Shown here: positions 13,969 through 22,389 of the stretch, piece after piece
Numbering within the stretch: position 1 is the stretch's first letter
Layout: each line of letters opens with the position of its first letter
NCBI GenBank assembly: GCA_045599185.1
Contig: JAZRVO010000017.1
Location: 1 to 33,329, forward strand
Length of the DNA: 33,329 nt
Reading direction: 5' to 3'
DNA from: UBA1240 sp045599185
Lineage (GTDB): Bacteria > Spirochaetota > Spirochaetia > Treponematales > Treponemataceae
Translations under genes and position numbers: made by a program
The notes under the pieces: generated by a model
Databases searched by the model: none
Seen by the model: only the letters and a program-made list of their open reading frames with translations
Told to the model about the DNA's origin: nothing

Positions 13969-14625
13969 TCAGTTTGCGGCCGGTTTGTGCTTTGCGGCGT
14001 AACGGTAAGAGTATACAACCGGCAAAACGCCAATTATCAGTACTGTGCCAATTAAGATAAATGGATTGCACAAAAATGCGGTTGCAATGATTACAATTCC
14101 GCCTGCTACCATAAGCGCGCCTGCAAAACGGTGGGTTTTAAACCAGTTGTCGCCGTCAGCAAGCGTTGGTTTTATGCGTACTCCAAAAGTGGCGTTCTGT
14201 CCGGCTTTTGGCAAAATGTTGCCAATAACAACAAAAATCGCGCCAACTAAAGCAATGCACACAAAGCCAACGTTAACCGACATTTTAAGTGCAAAAAGAT
14301 AAATAACGGTCATAACTACTGCGCCAATTACAGGCACGTACCAGAAAAGCACGGTTAAAGGTTTTTTGGCAATGTTTTTGCTTTTTTTGTCAAAAAATGT
14401 ACACATACATGCAAAAACGTGTATTGCAAGCAGAATAAGCGGAATGCCGAATACGGTAAAGGCGCGGCTTGCAAAATTGTCCGGCTGGTTGTTAACGTTA
14501 AAATGAACCGCAATTCTTTCCGGCAGCTGGTTCCATAAAACAATGCCAGCAATCATTGGCGTTAAAACTGTAATGCTTGAAATTAAAAACATTTTCCAGT
14601 TTTTCTTAAAATTTTCCTTGAACAT
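13969..14625 (-). CDS. sdpI: SdpI/DUF1648-family membrane immunity protein
   Basis: The product has 218 aa and six hydrophobic segments. The N-terminal DUF1648 part has WNQLPERIAVHFNVNNQPDN, with the conserved P-x-R/H-x-N pattern between helices 1 and 2. The C-terminal SdpI part has GNILPKAGQNATFGVRIKPT followed by the NWFKTHRFAG motif. In Bacillus subtilis SdpI gives immunity to the SdpC toxin and also sequesters the repressor SdpR at the membrane when toxin is bound. GGAGAAA precedes the ATG. The repressor gene lies 46 bp upstream in the same operon. No sdpC-like toxin gene is seen nearby, so it may guard against toxins made by others. Confidence 0.88.
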   Translation of the reverse strand: MFKENFKKNWKMFLISSITVLTPMIAGIVLWNQLPERIAVHFNVNNQPDNFASRAFTVFGIPLILLAIHVFACMCTFFDKKSKNIAKKPLTVLFWYVPVIGAVVMTVIYLFALKMSVNVGFVCIALVGAIFVVIGNILPKAGQNATFGVRIKPTLADGDNWFKTHRFAGALMVAGGIVIIATAFLCNPFILIGTVLIIGVLPVVYSYRYAAKHKPAAN

Positions 14626-14671
14626 ATAGTTTTCTCCATTTGGTTTGGTGTTTTCAAAGGTTTATCAGCGG

Positions 14672-14932
14672 CTAGGCTTTTAAGTCGCTAATCCACATCA
14701 TAATTTCTTCCAGAACCGAAGCGTTCAGTTCGTAAATGATGAACTTTCCTTCGCGCTTGTCCCGGATAAGGTCGGCATTTTTTAATACCGAAAGGTGCCG
14801 CGAAATTGCCGCAGTAGAAATATCAAACTGCTCGCTTATTTCGCCGGCGTTAAGCTGACCGTTTTTCAGCATGTTCAGTATTTTTCGCCGGGTCGGGTCA
14901 GCAAGGGCTTGCAGCGTGTCCTGTAGCGCCAT
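14672..14932 (-). CDS. sdpR: ArsR-family autorepressor (SdpR-like)
   Basis: The product has 86 aa, a minimal winged helix. The family pattern is clear: LADPTRRKILNML at the start, ISEQFDISTAAISRHLSVLK as the helix-turn-helix, and the wing REGKFIIYELN. There is no metal-binding CxC motif, consistent with SdpR-type members, which sense through their membrane partner and not through metals. AGGAGG lies 5 nt before the ATG. The upstream promoter carries a perfect 9-bp inverted repeat (15009-15032), its likely operator. Together with the downstream sdpI-like gene it forms an sdpRI unit. Confidence 0.9.
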   Translation of the reverse strand: MALQDTLQALADPTRRKILNMLKNGQLNAGEISEQFDISTAAISRHLSVLKNADLIRDKREGKFIIYELNASVLEEIMMWISDLKA

Positions 14933-15008
14933 GTTCCCTCCTGTTTTTTTACACGTGTAAATTGAAAGGAAAAAGTGTGCACGTCTTTTTTGCTTTTCAA
15001 TTTATTTA

Positions 15009-15061
15009 ACATTTAACTTAAATGTTAAATGTAATATAGTGCGTTATTTTTTTCGTGTCAA
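15009..15061 (-). promoter_or_regulatory. sdpRI promoter and operator
   Basis: On the minus strand TTGACA (15061-15056), a 17-bp spacer and TATATT (15038-15033). Directly downstream of the -10 box lies ACATTTAAC-ttaaat-GTTAAATGT (15009-15032), a perfect 9-bp inverted repeat covering the transcription start: a well-placed repressor site. Confidence 0.78.
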
Positions 15062-15090
15062 CAAAAAAATTTACAAAATAAATTATAGAA

Positions 15091-15217
15091 ACTAGAAAAA
15101 AAAGACTTGTGCATACGCCCGGCGTATTTTTTTTTCGTGGTAGTGCCTGTCTGCGGCTGTTTTTATTACTATTAATAGATGGCTTTTGGCCTTTTATATA
15201 AAACTCGAAAATGAACC
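15091..15217. repeat. direct repeat of MITE-like element, copy C (right half)
   Basis: It matches 13665-13785 closely. The last 75 bases or so, from GCCTGTCTGCGGCTG through ATTAATAGATGGCTTTTGGCC to ACTCGAAAATGAACC, are almost identical. The left terminal repeat is missing. The stretch ATACG-cccgg-CGTAT followed by eight further T (about 15114-15136) could act as a terminator. It lies in the 460-bp gap between sdpR and the second HD-GYP gene; between this copy and copy B lies the sdpRI unit. Confidence 0.7.
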
Positions 15218-15392
15218 TACAAAATGAGAAAACAGAAAAAAGTGTTAAAGATTTTGGAGTTTTTGCCGATTATGCAATATTCAAAATTGCTAAAGCTGTG
15301 TTACAATATATCAAATATCTCTAAAATTCTTTCTTATAATTGCATTTTTCAGATGCTTTTTTTTCTTTATTTTATTCAGGTTGGTAGTACAA

Positions 15393-16772
15393 ATGAAGAA
15401 ATATGTCATTTTATCAATTGTATGGTTTGCGGCGGCTTTATGCTGCATGGTTTTTGCCGTTTACAAAAACCGCGCCATCAGCAACACCGTTCACACTTTT
15501 CAGCTAAGCCAGCTTACGGAAAAAGCCTGCAAAGACGAAAACGTTCAGTTTGCCGTTGCACCGCGCAAAAACGATGACGGTACAAACGCGGCGTGGGATT
15601 ATTTTTCAATTGAAACTGATGAAGACGGTGTTGAACGCAAAGACCCTTACGTTGGCACAATTTACGAACTGACAATTGAAAACTATTCTTTTGACACGGT
15701 TATTGAATGGGGCGTTAAGCTTAAAATGAGCGAAGAAGTGCTGTTTAACGACGGCTGGTGCGGCACTTTTACAATTCATCAGGATGTTGAAGGCGCAAAC
15801 CGCTGCCACCCGGTTTCTTCCGGCATTACTACTGCCAAAGTTGGCAACCTTGAATATGTTGCAACCAGCAGTTGCATTTTGGTGCCCATGCACTCCGGCG
15901 ATTTTTTTGAATATTTGCCAAGCGAAGATGCCCGGGAAATGCCTGTTGATGCCGCCAATAAAAAAACAAAAGAACCTGCGGTAAAAATAATCGGCTTTAT
16001 TTTGTACATAAAGGACAAGCCCGTTGATTATGTAACTAATTTCGACGGCGAATTCTGGTACAAAATCTTCCGTCCGCTGACAGAAGAAATTATATTCAGG
16101 GTTGCGGTTGTGCTTTTTGCCAGCTGGTTTGTGTACATGCTGGTTTTGTGCGTTTCGCATTTGAAAACTTTAAAACTGCTGCGCCAGCGTGAACGCGACA
16201 AAAAGATTATTGAAGATTCAATGAATATCTGCATCAATTTTATAGAAGCAAAAGACCCTAACACTCAGGGTCATTCTCTGCGCGTTGCCCAGCTTTCCAA
16301 ACTTCTGGCGCGGCGAATCGGGCTTAGTAACCAGGAAGTTGATGACATTTACTACATCGGCCTGCTGCACGACTGCGGAAAAATTTCCATTCCCCGGGAA
16401 ATTTTAACGAAAGCTGGCAAACTGACGGACGATGAATACGAAATAATGAAAAGCCACTCGGAAAAAGGCTACCAGATGCTTAAGGAATTCCGCACCTTGC
16501 CAAACATTGGGCTTGGTGCCTATTGCCACCACGAACGATACGACGGCACGGGCTATCCCCAGGGGCTGAAGGGTGAAGAAATTCCGCTGATTGGGCGCAT
16601 TATTGCCGTTGCCGATGCTTTTGACGCAATGAACAGCCGCCGCTGTTACCGTGACAAATTGAGCAAGGAAGTGATTTTGCAGGAACTGGAGAAAAATAAG
16701 GGCAGGCAGTTTGACCCCAACATTCTTGAAGCATTTTTAGAATTGCTGAACATGGGACAATTTGACTGGTAA
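15393..16772 (+). CDS. HD-GYP c-di-GMP phosphodiesterase with extracellular sensor (2)
   Basis: The product is 459 aa from the ATG at 15393 (MKKYVILSIV); the ribosome-binding site is weak. Architecture is the same as the HD-GYP protein at 12009-13445: helix about 5-24, extracytoplasmic domain about 25-230, helix about 236-258, HD-GYP from about 280. The active-site motifs LLHDCGKISIP, HHERYDGTGYPQG and IPLIGRIIAVADAFDA are intact. The sensor again has the pattern YELTIENYS, VIEWGVKLKM and WCGTFTIHQD, related to but diverged from the paralogue, so the two probably read different ligands. It is followed after 34 bp by the GGDEF-EAL gene, forming a c-di-GMP operon. Confidence 0.93.
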   Translation: MKKYVILSIVWFAAALCCMVFAVYKNRAISNTVHTFQLSQLTEKACKDENVQFAVAPRKNDDGTNAAWDYFSIETDEDGVERKDPYVGTIYELTIENYSFDTVIEWGVKLKMSEEVLFNDGWCGTFTIHQDVEGANRCHPVSSGITTAKVGNLEYVATSSCILVPMHSGDFFEYLPSEDAREMPVDAANKKTKEPAVKIIGFILYIKDKPVDYVTNFDGEFWYKIFRPLTEEIIFRVAVVLFASWFVYMLVLCVSHLKTLKLLRQRERDKKIIEDSMNICINFIEAKDPNTQGHSLRVAQLSKLLARRIGLSNQEVDDIYYIGLLHDCGKISIPREILTKAGKLTDDEYEIMKSHSEKGYQMLKEFRTLPNIGLGAYCHHERYDGTGYPQGLKGEEIPLIGRIIAVADAFDAMNSRRCYRDKLSKEVILQELEKNKGRQFDPNILEAFLELLNMGQFDW

Positions 16773-16806
16773 CAATTTGTGTTATAAACTATTAACTGAG
16801 TGAATT

Positions 16807-18457
16807 ATGAAGAAACCTACTAAAATTTTTTGGTCTGTTGTTTGTGTAACAGGTTATTTTGCCTGTTTTGTTTTAATTACAATTTTTAACAGGGCGTCTT
16901 ATGGTGTAAATCCCCATAGGGTTATTCCCGTTATTGAAAATACTGCAATGTGCGGCATTTTTAATATGATTGAAATTGTTTTCTGCTTAATTTTAGTTTT
17001 GCTGGAATTAAATTATTCTTTACTTTTCGCCGTTCTTTTGTGCGTTCTGGAAGTCGTTTTTCCGCTTAATGCAATTATTACGGAACATTTTTATTCTTCA
17101 TTTCCCGGATTAATTAATGGTATTGCAGGAACTTTTATTGTTCTTCTTATTGGTTTGCAGCTGGCACAGCTTAACAAGGAAGCCAACACGGATTATCTAA
17201 CGCAAATTCCTAACCGCAGATTTTTAGTTGACAAACTTCAGAATTTCGTCAAACATGCGGGGGGGGGCTTATTATTTACTATATATAGACTTAGATGATT
17301 TTAAACAGATTAACGATACCTACGGACACAAGACAGGCAACAAGGTTTTAAAAAATGTTGTATCTTACTGGGCAAGCCTGCTTGATAAAGAAGACATACT
17401 TGCACGTATAGGCGGCGATGAATTCTGCATGCTTTTAAAGGCGAGCCGCTATCCTAACATTGAAAACTTCATAAAAAACAGTGTTTTAAATATTCTGCTG
17501 GACGGCGATATTTTTGGCAATTCTGCCGAAAACCGAAGAATTTTAGCCAGTGCAGGCGTGGTGTCTTTTCCGGAAGACGGCAAAGACAGCGAAGAATTAT
17601 TAAAAAATGTAGATTTTGCAATTTATAAAGCCAAAAAAGCCGGAAAAGGCCAATATCGCTTTTTTGATGTAAATATTAAAAAACAGGTTTTGCTCGAAGT
17701 AGAACTGGAAGATTGCGTTAAAAACGGCTTAAAAAACAACTGGTTTTATATGGTTTATCAGCCACAGTTTAATATTGCGCAAAAAAAACTGCGCGGTTTT
17801 GAATCTTTGCTGCGTTTTAAAGACGCAAACGGCAAATTTGTTAGCCCGGCCGATTTTATTCCAATTGCCGAAAAACACGGCATGATTTTCAGTCTTGACT
17901 ATTACGTTTTAAATAAAGTTACCTCCGATTTTACGTCTGTTGTTCATCAAAATCCGGGTTTATGTATTTCTGTTAACATTTCTGCACAGCATGTTTGCGA
18001 TTCTAATTTTGTTGACGAAGTTGAAAAAATTTTGAAAGCGAATAATTTTCCGGCAAAGTGTCTGGAACTGGAAATTACGGAATACAGCTATATAAATTCC
18101 CTTGATTCGGCAATTATAACTTTGAACCGGTTAAAGGCGATGGGCATTCAGCTTGCACTGGACGATTTTGGCACGGGCTACGCTTCGCTTTCAATTTTGC
18201 CAAAACTGCCGCTTGATTTGATAAAAATTGACAAAAGCCTGATTGACAATATTCACACTGACGATGTTGCGAAAAATTTTGTAGAACAGATTGTAAACAT
18301 CGGGCATTCCCTTGGCTGTAGCGTAATTGCAGAAGGTATTGAAGTTGAAGAACAGGCGCAGGTTTTAAGACAGCAGGACTGCGATTATATTCAGGGTTAT
18401 TTGTGGGGCAAACCAATGGAATATGCCCAGGCTTTAACTTTGATAGAAAATAATTAA
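16807..18457 (+). CDS. membrane GGDEF-EAL protein, reading frame interrupted at a G9 tract
   Basis: Translation from 16807 gives an N-terminal membrane domain of about five helices (residues 1-125) and the start of a GGDEF domain, then shifts at nine G (17259-17267) and stops after RLR. The remainder continues in the +1 frame to 18457. With eight G the protein would be 549 aa and fully canonical across the junction (AYYLLYIDLDDFKQINDTYG). The GGDEF motif is intact (ARIGGDEF, about residue 200). The EAL domain reads ESL in place of EAL but keeps NIS, the EITE, DDFGTGY and IKIDKS motifs and AEGIE, so both cyclase and phosphodiesterase activity are possible. As written, only the membrane part would be made. 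It is phase variation, a sequencing error, or a true null. Confidence 0.88.
17259..17267 (+). repeat. poly-G tract (9 G) inside the GGDEF-EAL gene
   Basis: Nine consecutive G lie in codons 151-154 of the gene, in DNA that otherwise lacks long G runs. Loss of one G, or gain of two, joins the two halves of the gene. Poly-G tracts of this length change by slippage in Treponema pallidum. Confidence 0.9.
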
Positions 18458-18482
18458 AGCTTAAAAAAAACGCAGAAAAAAC

Positions 18483-18523
18483 AAAAGGCACAATTGAATT
18501 TTTCAAGTTCAATTGTGCCTTTT
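18483..18523. terminator. bidirectional terminator between GGDEF-EAL and MATE genes
   Basis: AAAAGGCACAATTGAA (18483-18498) and its exact reverse complement (18508-18523) enclose a 9-nt loop. The A and T ends serve both strands, so it ends both convergent transcripts. Confidence 0.85.
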
Positions 18524-18574
18524 GTTGCTTTTTACATAATGGCAAAATTCTTCAAGTTTTTGCGCGGCTGAAAA

Positions 18575-19924
18575 TTAAACCAGTGCCTTGTTCTGCCACT
18601 TTTTAGACTTCCACCTGAAAAGCATGACAATGCCGCGGCTGGTTTCGTCGCTGCCAATTGCAAGCCAAAAGCCCACAAGCCCAAGCCCCATTTTTAATCC
18701 CAGCACATAGCTGCCAAGCACCATTATGCCCCACATTGAAAACAGGCCGTACAGCACCGGAAACTTAACGTCGCCTGCGCCCTTTAAGCCGGCAATTGAA
18801 ATTAAGTTAAGCGAACGGCCAAATTCAATGTAAACGGAATAAATTAAAAGCGTGCTTACAAGGGCAACAACTTCGGTATTTTGGGTAAAAATGCCAATTA
18901 AAACAGGCTTTATAAGGTTCACAATCAGAATAAGTCCAAGGCTGATGCTTGTTCCAATAAACTGATATTTGTAAAGCTGTTTGTAAACGGCTTCTAACTG
19001 TTTTGCACCAACCATGTGGCCGGTTTTAATTTGCGTTGCATTGCCAATTGCGCTGGCGCAAACAAAAACAAAGCGCACAATCGTCTGGGTATAAACCTGT
19101 GCCGACATTGCCGCCGTGCCCAAAGTGGTAATCATTGCCATAATAACAATCTGGGCAACATTGTAGGAAATGTTTTCTCCGGCGGTTGGTACACCAATTT
19201 TGAAAATGCTTTTGTAAATGTTTTTGGGCACGCTGAAAATGCCGTTAAACGCAAAGCAAACGTCTTCTTTTTTGCCGATGATAACTGCAAGTGCGATGCA
19301 CGAAAACAGCTGGGAAGCAACTGACGCAAAGGCAACGCCGGGCACGCCAAAAATCGGCATTCCAAACCAGCCGCAAAGTGAAATTGCATTACCCAAAACG
19401 TTGATGATGTTTGCAAAAATGGAAACAATTAAAATTTCCTTTGTGTGACCGTAGGAACGAAGTATTGCGCCCTGCATAAGGCTTATGCCGGTAAAAAATC
19501 CGCCGATGCCGCCAAAAATAATGAAATAGTCGTGGGCGTGCTGGCGCACAAGCGGTTCCAGGGTGTAGCAGCCCAAAAGTGCATTTGTGCCTGCAAAAAC
19601 TGCAACGGTTAAAACTGCCGAAAAAATTGTAATTAACAGCGCACTTGCCTGGGCAATTGATGTTAATTCGCCTTTGGATTTTTTTGCACCAAGATACTGG
19701 GTTAATACGATGGAAGTACCTGTGCATACTACGTTGAACAGAATGTTCATGAAAAACAGGTACTGGCTCATCATGCCAACAGCGGCAACGCCTTCTTCGC
19801 TGTAGCCGGAAAGCATTACTGTATCAATTGAAGAAACCAGAATTTTAAAGATTTGCTCTAAAAAAATCGGTATTGTTAAAGCTAACATAGACAACTGTCC
19901 ATCTTGTGTTTTGCTCTGATTCAT
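18575..19924 (-). CDS. MATE-family efflux protein (second)
   Basis: The product has 449 aa with twelve hydrophobic segments in two halves. Family signatures: LALTIPIFLEQIFKILVSSIDT in helix 1 (ending SSIDTVMLSGYS), and its second-half counterpart IFKIGVPTAGENISYN. It is distant from the MATE protein at 7684-9084. Its chemical substrate is unknown. The start codon lies 8 nt after a TATAGC box with no Shine-Dalgarno sequence, suggesting a leaderless mRNA. It is convergent with the c-di-GMP operon and divergent from the YitT gene. The C-terminus RWKSKKWQNKALV is a positively charged cytoplasmic tail. Confidence 0.92.
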   Translation of the reverse strand: MNQSKTQDGQLSMLALTIPIFLEQIFKILVSSIDTVMLSGYSEEGVAAVGMMSQYLFFMNILFNVVCTGTSIVLTQYLGAKKSKGELTSIAQASALLITIFSAVLTVAVFAGTNALLGCYTLEPLVRQHAHDYFIIFGGIGGFFTGISLMQGAILRSYGHTKEILIVSIFANIINVLGNAISLCGWFGMPIFGVPGVAFASVASQLFSCIALAVIIGKKEDVCFAFNGIFSVPKNIYKSIFKIGVPTAGENISYNVAQIVIMAMITTLGTAAMSAQVYTQTIVRFVFVCASAIGNATQIKTGHMVGAKQLEAVYKQLYKYQFIGTSISLGLILIVNLIKPVLIGIFTQNTEVVALVSTLLIYSVYIEFGRSLNLISIAGLKGAGDVKFPVLYGLFSMWGIMVLGSYVLGLKMGLGLVGFWLAIGSDETSRGIVMLFRWKSKKWQNKALV

Positions 19925-20091
19925 AACTGTATGCTATACAATTTTTTATGTGCTTAGTCTAGCAATATTCCTTCAAAAAAACGCATTTGCTGAATATTTT
20001 GTATTGTAAAATTTTTTTTCAAACTGCGCCCTTAGGCCTGCGCTTTTGTCAAAAGCCATGCGTTGCAAAATAGCAATTATATAGAAGAAAA

Positions 20092-20120
20092 TTGAACTTT
20101 TTATAGCTTTGTGGTAGATT
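20092..20120 (+). promoter_or_regulatory. promoter abutting the YitT-family start codon
   Basis: TTGAAC (20092-20097), 17-bp spacer, TAGATT (20115-20120); the ATG at 20128 follows the -10 box by 7 nt. Confidence 0.55.
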
Positions 20121-20127
20121 TTTGGGC

Positions 20128-21000
20128 ATGAAAAAATCACAGACTGTTGGTTTATCCTTTTTGGCTTTTGTTTTTCTTACTGTTGCCGGTGTTGTAAACG
20201 CATTCGGCATTACCTTTTTTTTAGTGCCCGTCAAACTGTTCGACTCCGGCATTTCTGGTACTTCCATGCTTCTGTCACAAATTACGGGTTTGCCACTTTC
20301 ACTTTTTCTGCTCCTGCTGAACATTCCGCTGTTTTTGTACGGCCTTAAAAAGCAGGGCATGATTTTTACCGTTTATGCAATTTATGCAGTTACCGTTTAT
20401 TCTGTGGCAGCTTTCTGCTTTCAGAATTTTCTGCCCTGCGACCTTTCTGCTGCTTCGCCTTTTGCCAAAAACGACGTATTTTTGTGCGCAATTTTTGGCG
20501 GCTTAATTTCGGGGCTTGGTTCCGGTTTTGCCATTCGTAACGGCGGCGCAATGGACGGCATTGAAGTTATGGCCGTAATTTTTGCCAAAAGGCTTAATTT
20601 AACCGTTGGCACTTTCGTAATGGTTTACAACATCATTCTGTATGTAATCTGCGGAATTGTTACCGGTTCGTGGATTCTGTCACTCTATTCAATTGTGGCT
20701 TATGCCGCCGCCTTAAAAACCGTAGACTTTATTATTGAAGGTATCGACCGTTCCAAGGCTGCTTCAATTATTACCACCCGCCCCGAAGAAGTTTGCAGCG
20801 CGTTAAGCAAAACTTTTGAATGTGGCATTACCACCATGGCTGCCCGGGGTTTTTATTCAAATCAGGAAAAAACATTCGTTTACGTAATCGTAAACCGCTA
20901 CCAGATTTCCCGGCTTCGTTCAATTGTGCACGAAAAAGACCCGTTGGCTTACATTTCAATTACGGAAGTTGCTGACATTTTTACGGCGCAAAACAGATAA
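20128..21000 (+). CDS. YitT-family membrane protein (DUF161/DUF2179)
   Basis: The product is 290 aa from the ATG at 20128 (MKKSQTVGLS). The N-terminal part has about five or six membrane segments with the family patterns NAFGITFFLVPVKLFDSGIS and GSGFAIRNGGAMDGIEVMAV. The C-terminal cytoplasmic domain of about 80 residues is DUF2179: ECGITTMAARGFYSNQEKTF, then VIVNRYQISRLRSIV and a closing ISITEVADIF. These proteins are widespread and poorly understood; small-molecule transport regulated by the soluble domain is a common guess. The promoter abuts the start codon and no ribosome-binding site is evident. It is divergent from the second MATE gene. Confidence 0.92.
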   Translation: MKKSQTVGLSFLAFVFLTVAGVVNAFGITFFLVPVKLFDSGISGTSMLLSQITGLPLSLFLLLLNIPLFLYGLKKQGMIFTVYAIYAVTVYSVAAFCFQNFLPCDLSAASPFAKNDVFLCAIFGGLISGLGSGFAIRNGGAMDGIEVMAVIFAKRLNLTVGTFVMVYNIILYVICGIVTGSWILSLYSIVAYAAALKTVDFIIEGIDRSKAASIITTRPEEVCSALSKTFECGITTMAARGFYSNQEKTFVYVIVNRYQISRLRSIVHEKDPLAYISITEVADIFTAQNR

Positions 21001-21065
21001 TGCCCTTTTGTTGTAATTTTTCAGGCAAAAAAGCCAGCTGGCGCGTATAGGCATATTTTCTGCTG

Positions 21066-21103
21066 TTGAAAATAGCAAAACCTTGTGTTAAACTAGGTTT
21101 ATA
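21066..21103 (+). promoter_or_regulatory. promoter and candidate operator of the rrf2-lar operon
   Basis: TTGAAA (21066-21071), 17-bp spacer, TAAACT (21089-21094). GTTAAAC-tag-GTTTATAC (about 21086-21103) is a near-palindrome over the -10 box, well placed for autorepression by the Rrf2-type regulator it precedes. Confidence 0.55.
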
Positions 21104-21117
21104 CACGGAGATTTAGA

Positions 21118-21519
21118 ATGATTACAACAAAAGGCAGATATGCCATTCGTATAATGATTGATTTGGCAGAAAATAACAAAAACGGGCTTGTTGCCCTTAA
21201 GGACATTGCCGAACGTCAGGACATTTCTAAAAAATACCTTGAAATTATTGTAAAGCTTTTGGTGCAGGCAAAACTGGTGCTTGGCCACAGCGGCAAGGGC
21301 GGCGGTTACATGCTTACACGTGCGCCGGATGAATATAATTTGCGCGAAATAATTGAAGCTGCGGAAGGTACTTTGGCGCCGGTTTCGTGTCTGCAAAAAA
21401 ATGCAGAAGTTTGCGAAAGACGGGATATGTGCAGAAGCCTTCCTTTGTGGAAAGAATACTACCAGATGATTGACACTTTTTTTGAAAGCAAAACCCTTGC
21501 AGACCTTCTGCGGAACTAG
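21118..21519 (+). CDS. Rrf2-family regulator with IscR-like cysteine triad
   Basis: The product has 133 aa. The N-terminal winged helix has the family opening MITTKGRYAIRIMIDLA, recognition region ISKKYLEIIVKLL and wing GKGGGYMLTRAP. Three cysteines, C91, C99 and C105 (C-x7-C-x5-C), sit where IscR and NsrR bind an Fe-S cluster (usual spacing C-x5-C-x5-C in IscR), so it may sense iron-sulfur status, oxygen or NO. GGAG lies 8 nt before the ATG. It is the first gene of the operon with larE, larB and larC (8 bp to larE), so Fe-S or redox control of nickel-cofactor synthesis is a reasonable inference. Confidence 0.92.
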   Translation: MITTKGRYAIRIMIDLAENNKNGLVALKDIAERQDISKKYLEIIVKLLVQAKLVLGHSGKGGGYMLTRAPDEYNLREIIEAAEGTLAPVSCLQKNAEVCERRDMCRSLPLWKEYYQMIDTFFESKTLADLLRN

Positions 21520-21527
21520 GAAAAGCC

Positions 21528-22346
21528 ATGCAGGATGATTCTGAAAAAAGCCGTAAGCTTTTGATGCTGGAAGAATATTTAAAAACAAAGGGAAAAGTGG
21601 CAGTTGCTTTTTCCGGCGGCGTGGATTCTGCTTTTCTGCTGAAATTTGCCAGCCAGATACTTGGAGAAAATGCCATCGGCATTAATGTTTCTTCCGTTTT
21701 GCAGACAAAAGCAGAATATGAAGAAGTGCAGGTTTTTTGCCTCCAGCACAAAATTATCTTAAAAACAATTCAAATTAACCCGCTGCAAATACCCGGTTTT
21801 TGCCAGAACCCTGCAAACCGCTGCTATTTGTGCAAAAAGGCAATTTTTACGCAAATAAAGCAGCAGGCAAAGGCTTTGGGTTTTTTCCACGTAATAGACG
21901 GCAGCAATGCCGACGATGCCGGCGATTTTAGGCCGGGCATGCAGGCACTGAAGGAACTGGAAATTGAAAGCCCGATGAAAATGCTGGGCATCACCAAAAA
22001 CGAAGTTCGTTTTTTTGCCAAAAACCTGAACCTTGACCAGTGGAACAAAGCGGCAAGTGCCTGCCTTGCTTCGCGCATAAATTACGGCGAAGAAATAACG
22101 CAAAAAAAACTTAATGCAATAGAAGAAAGTGAACGTTTTTTGCGCAGTCTTGGTGTTGGCCAGTGCCGGGTACGAATGCACCAGAATATTGCACGCATAG
22201 AAGTTTTGCCCGAACAGATGCCGGTAATTTTTGAAAATAAAACGCTTGTAGACCAGACATTAAAAAATTTTGGCTTTTCTTTTGTTGCTTTAGACCTTTT
22301 TGGTTTTAAAAGAGGCAGTCTTAATAAAAATTTGTCGCAAACTTAA
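21528..22346 (+). CDS. larE: LarE, ATP-dependent sacrificial sulfur transferase
   Basis: The product has 272 aa. LarE adds sulfur to the nicotinic-acid-derived precursor during synthesis of the nickel-pincer nucleotide (NPN) cofactor of lactate racemase and relatives. The PP-loop ATP site SGGVDS is at residues 29-34. C179 in ACLASRINYGEE corresponds to the Cys that is sacrificed in the Lactobacillus enzyme (Cys176). C99 and C102 (NRCYLCK) are further conserved cysteines; some LarE proteins bind an Fe-S cluster, and which type this is cannot be decided by eye. AGGAAA precedes the ATG. It lies between the Rrf2 gene and larB, the expected pathway neighbours. Confidence 0.93.
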   Translation: MQDDSEKSRKLLMLEEYLKTKGKVAVAFSGGVDSAFLLKFASQILGENAIGINVSSVLQTKAEYEEVQVFCLQHKIILKTIQINPLQIPGFCQNPANRCYLCKKAIFTQIKQQAKALGFFHVIDGSNADDAGDFRPGMQALKELEIESPMKMLGITKNEVRFFAKNLNLDQWNKAASACLASRINYGEEITQKKLNAIEESERFLRSLGVGQCRVRMHQNIARIEVLPEQMPVIFENKTLVDQTLKNFGFSFVALDLFGFKRGSLNKNLSQT

Positions 22347-22389
22347 TTTTTTCAATGTAAACGGTTAAATTGATATATACTTAAATGCA

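Noticed and set aside
15224..15577. 117-aa open frame upstream of and overlapping the second HD-GYP gene
   Set aside because: It overlaps a strongly supported gene in another frame, has no ribosome-binding site and its composition is not protein-like.
17228..17260. Separate start codon for the second half of the GGDEF-EAL gene
   Set aside because: The ATG at 17228 is inside the GGDEF domain, without a ribosome-binding site; a frameshift at the G tract explains the two halves better.
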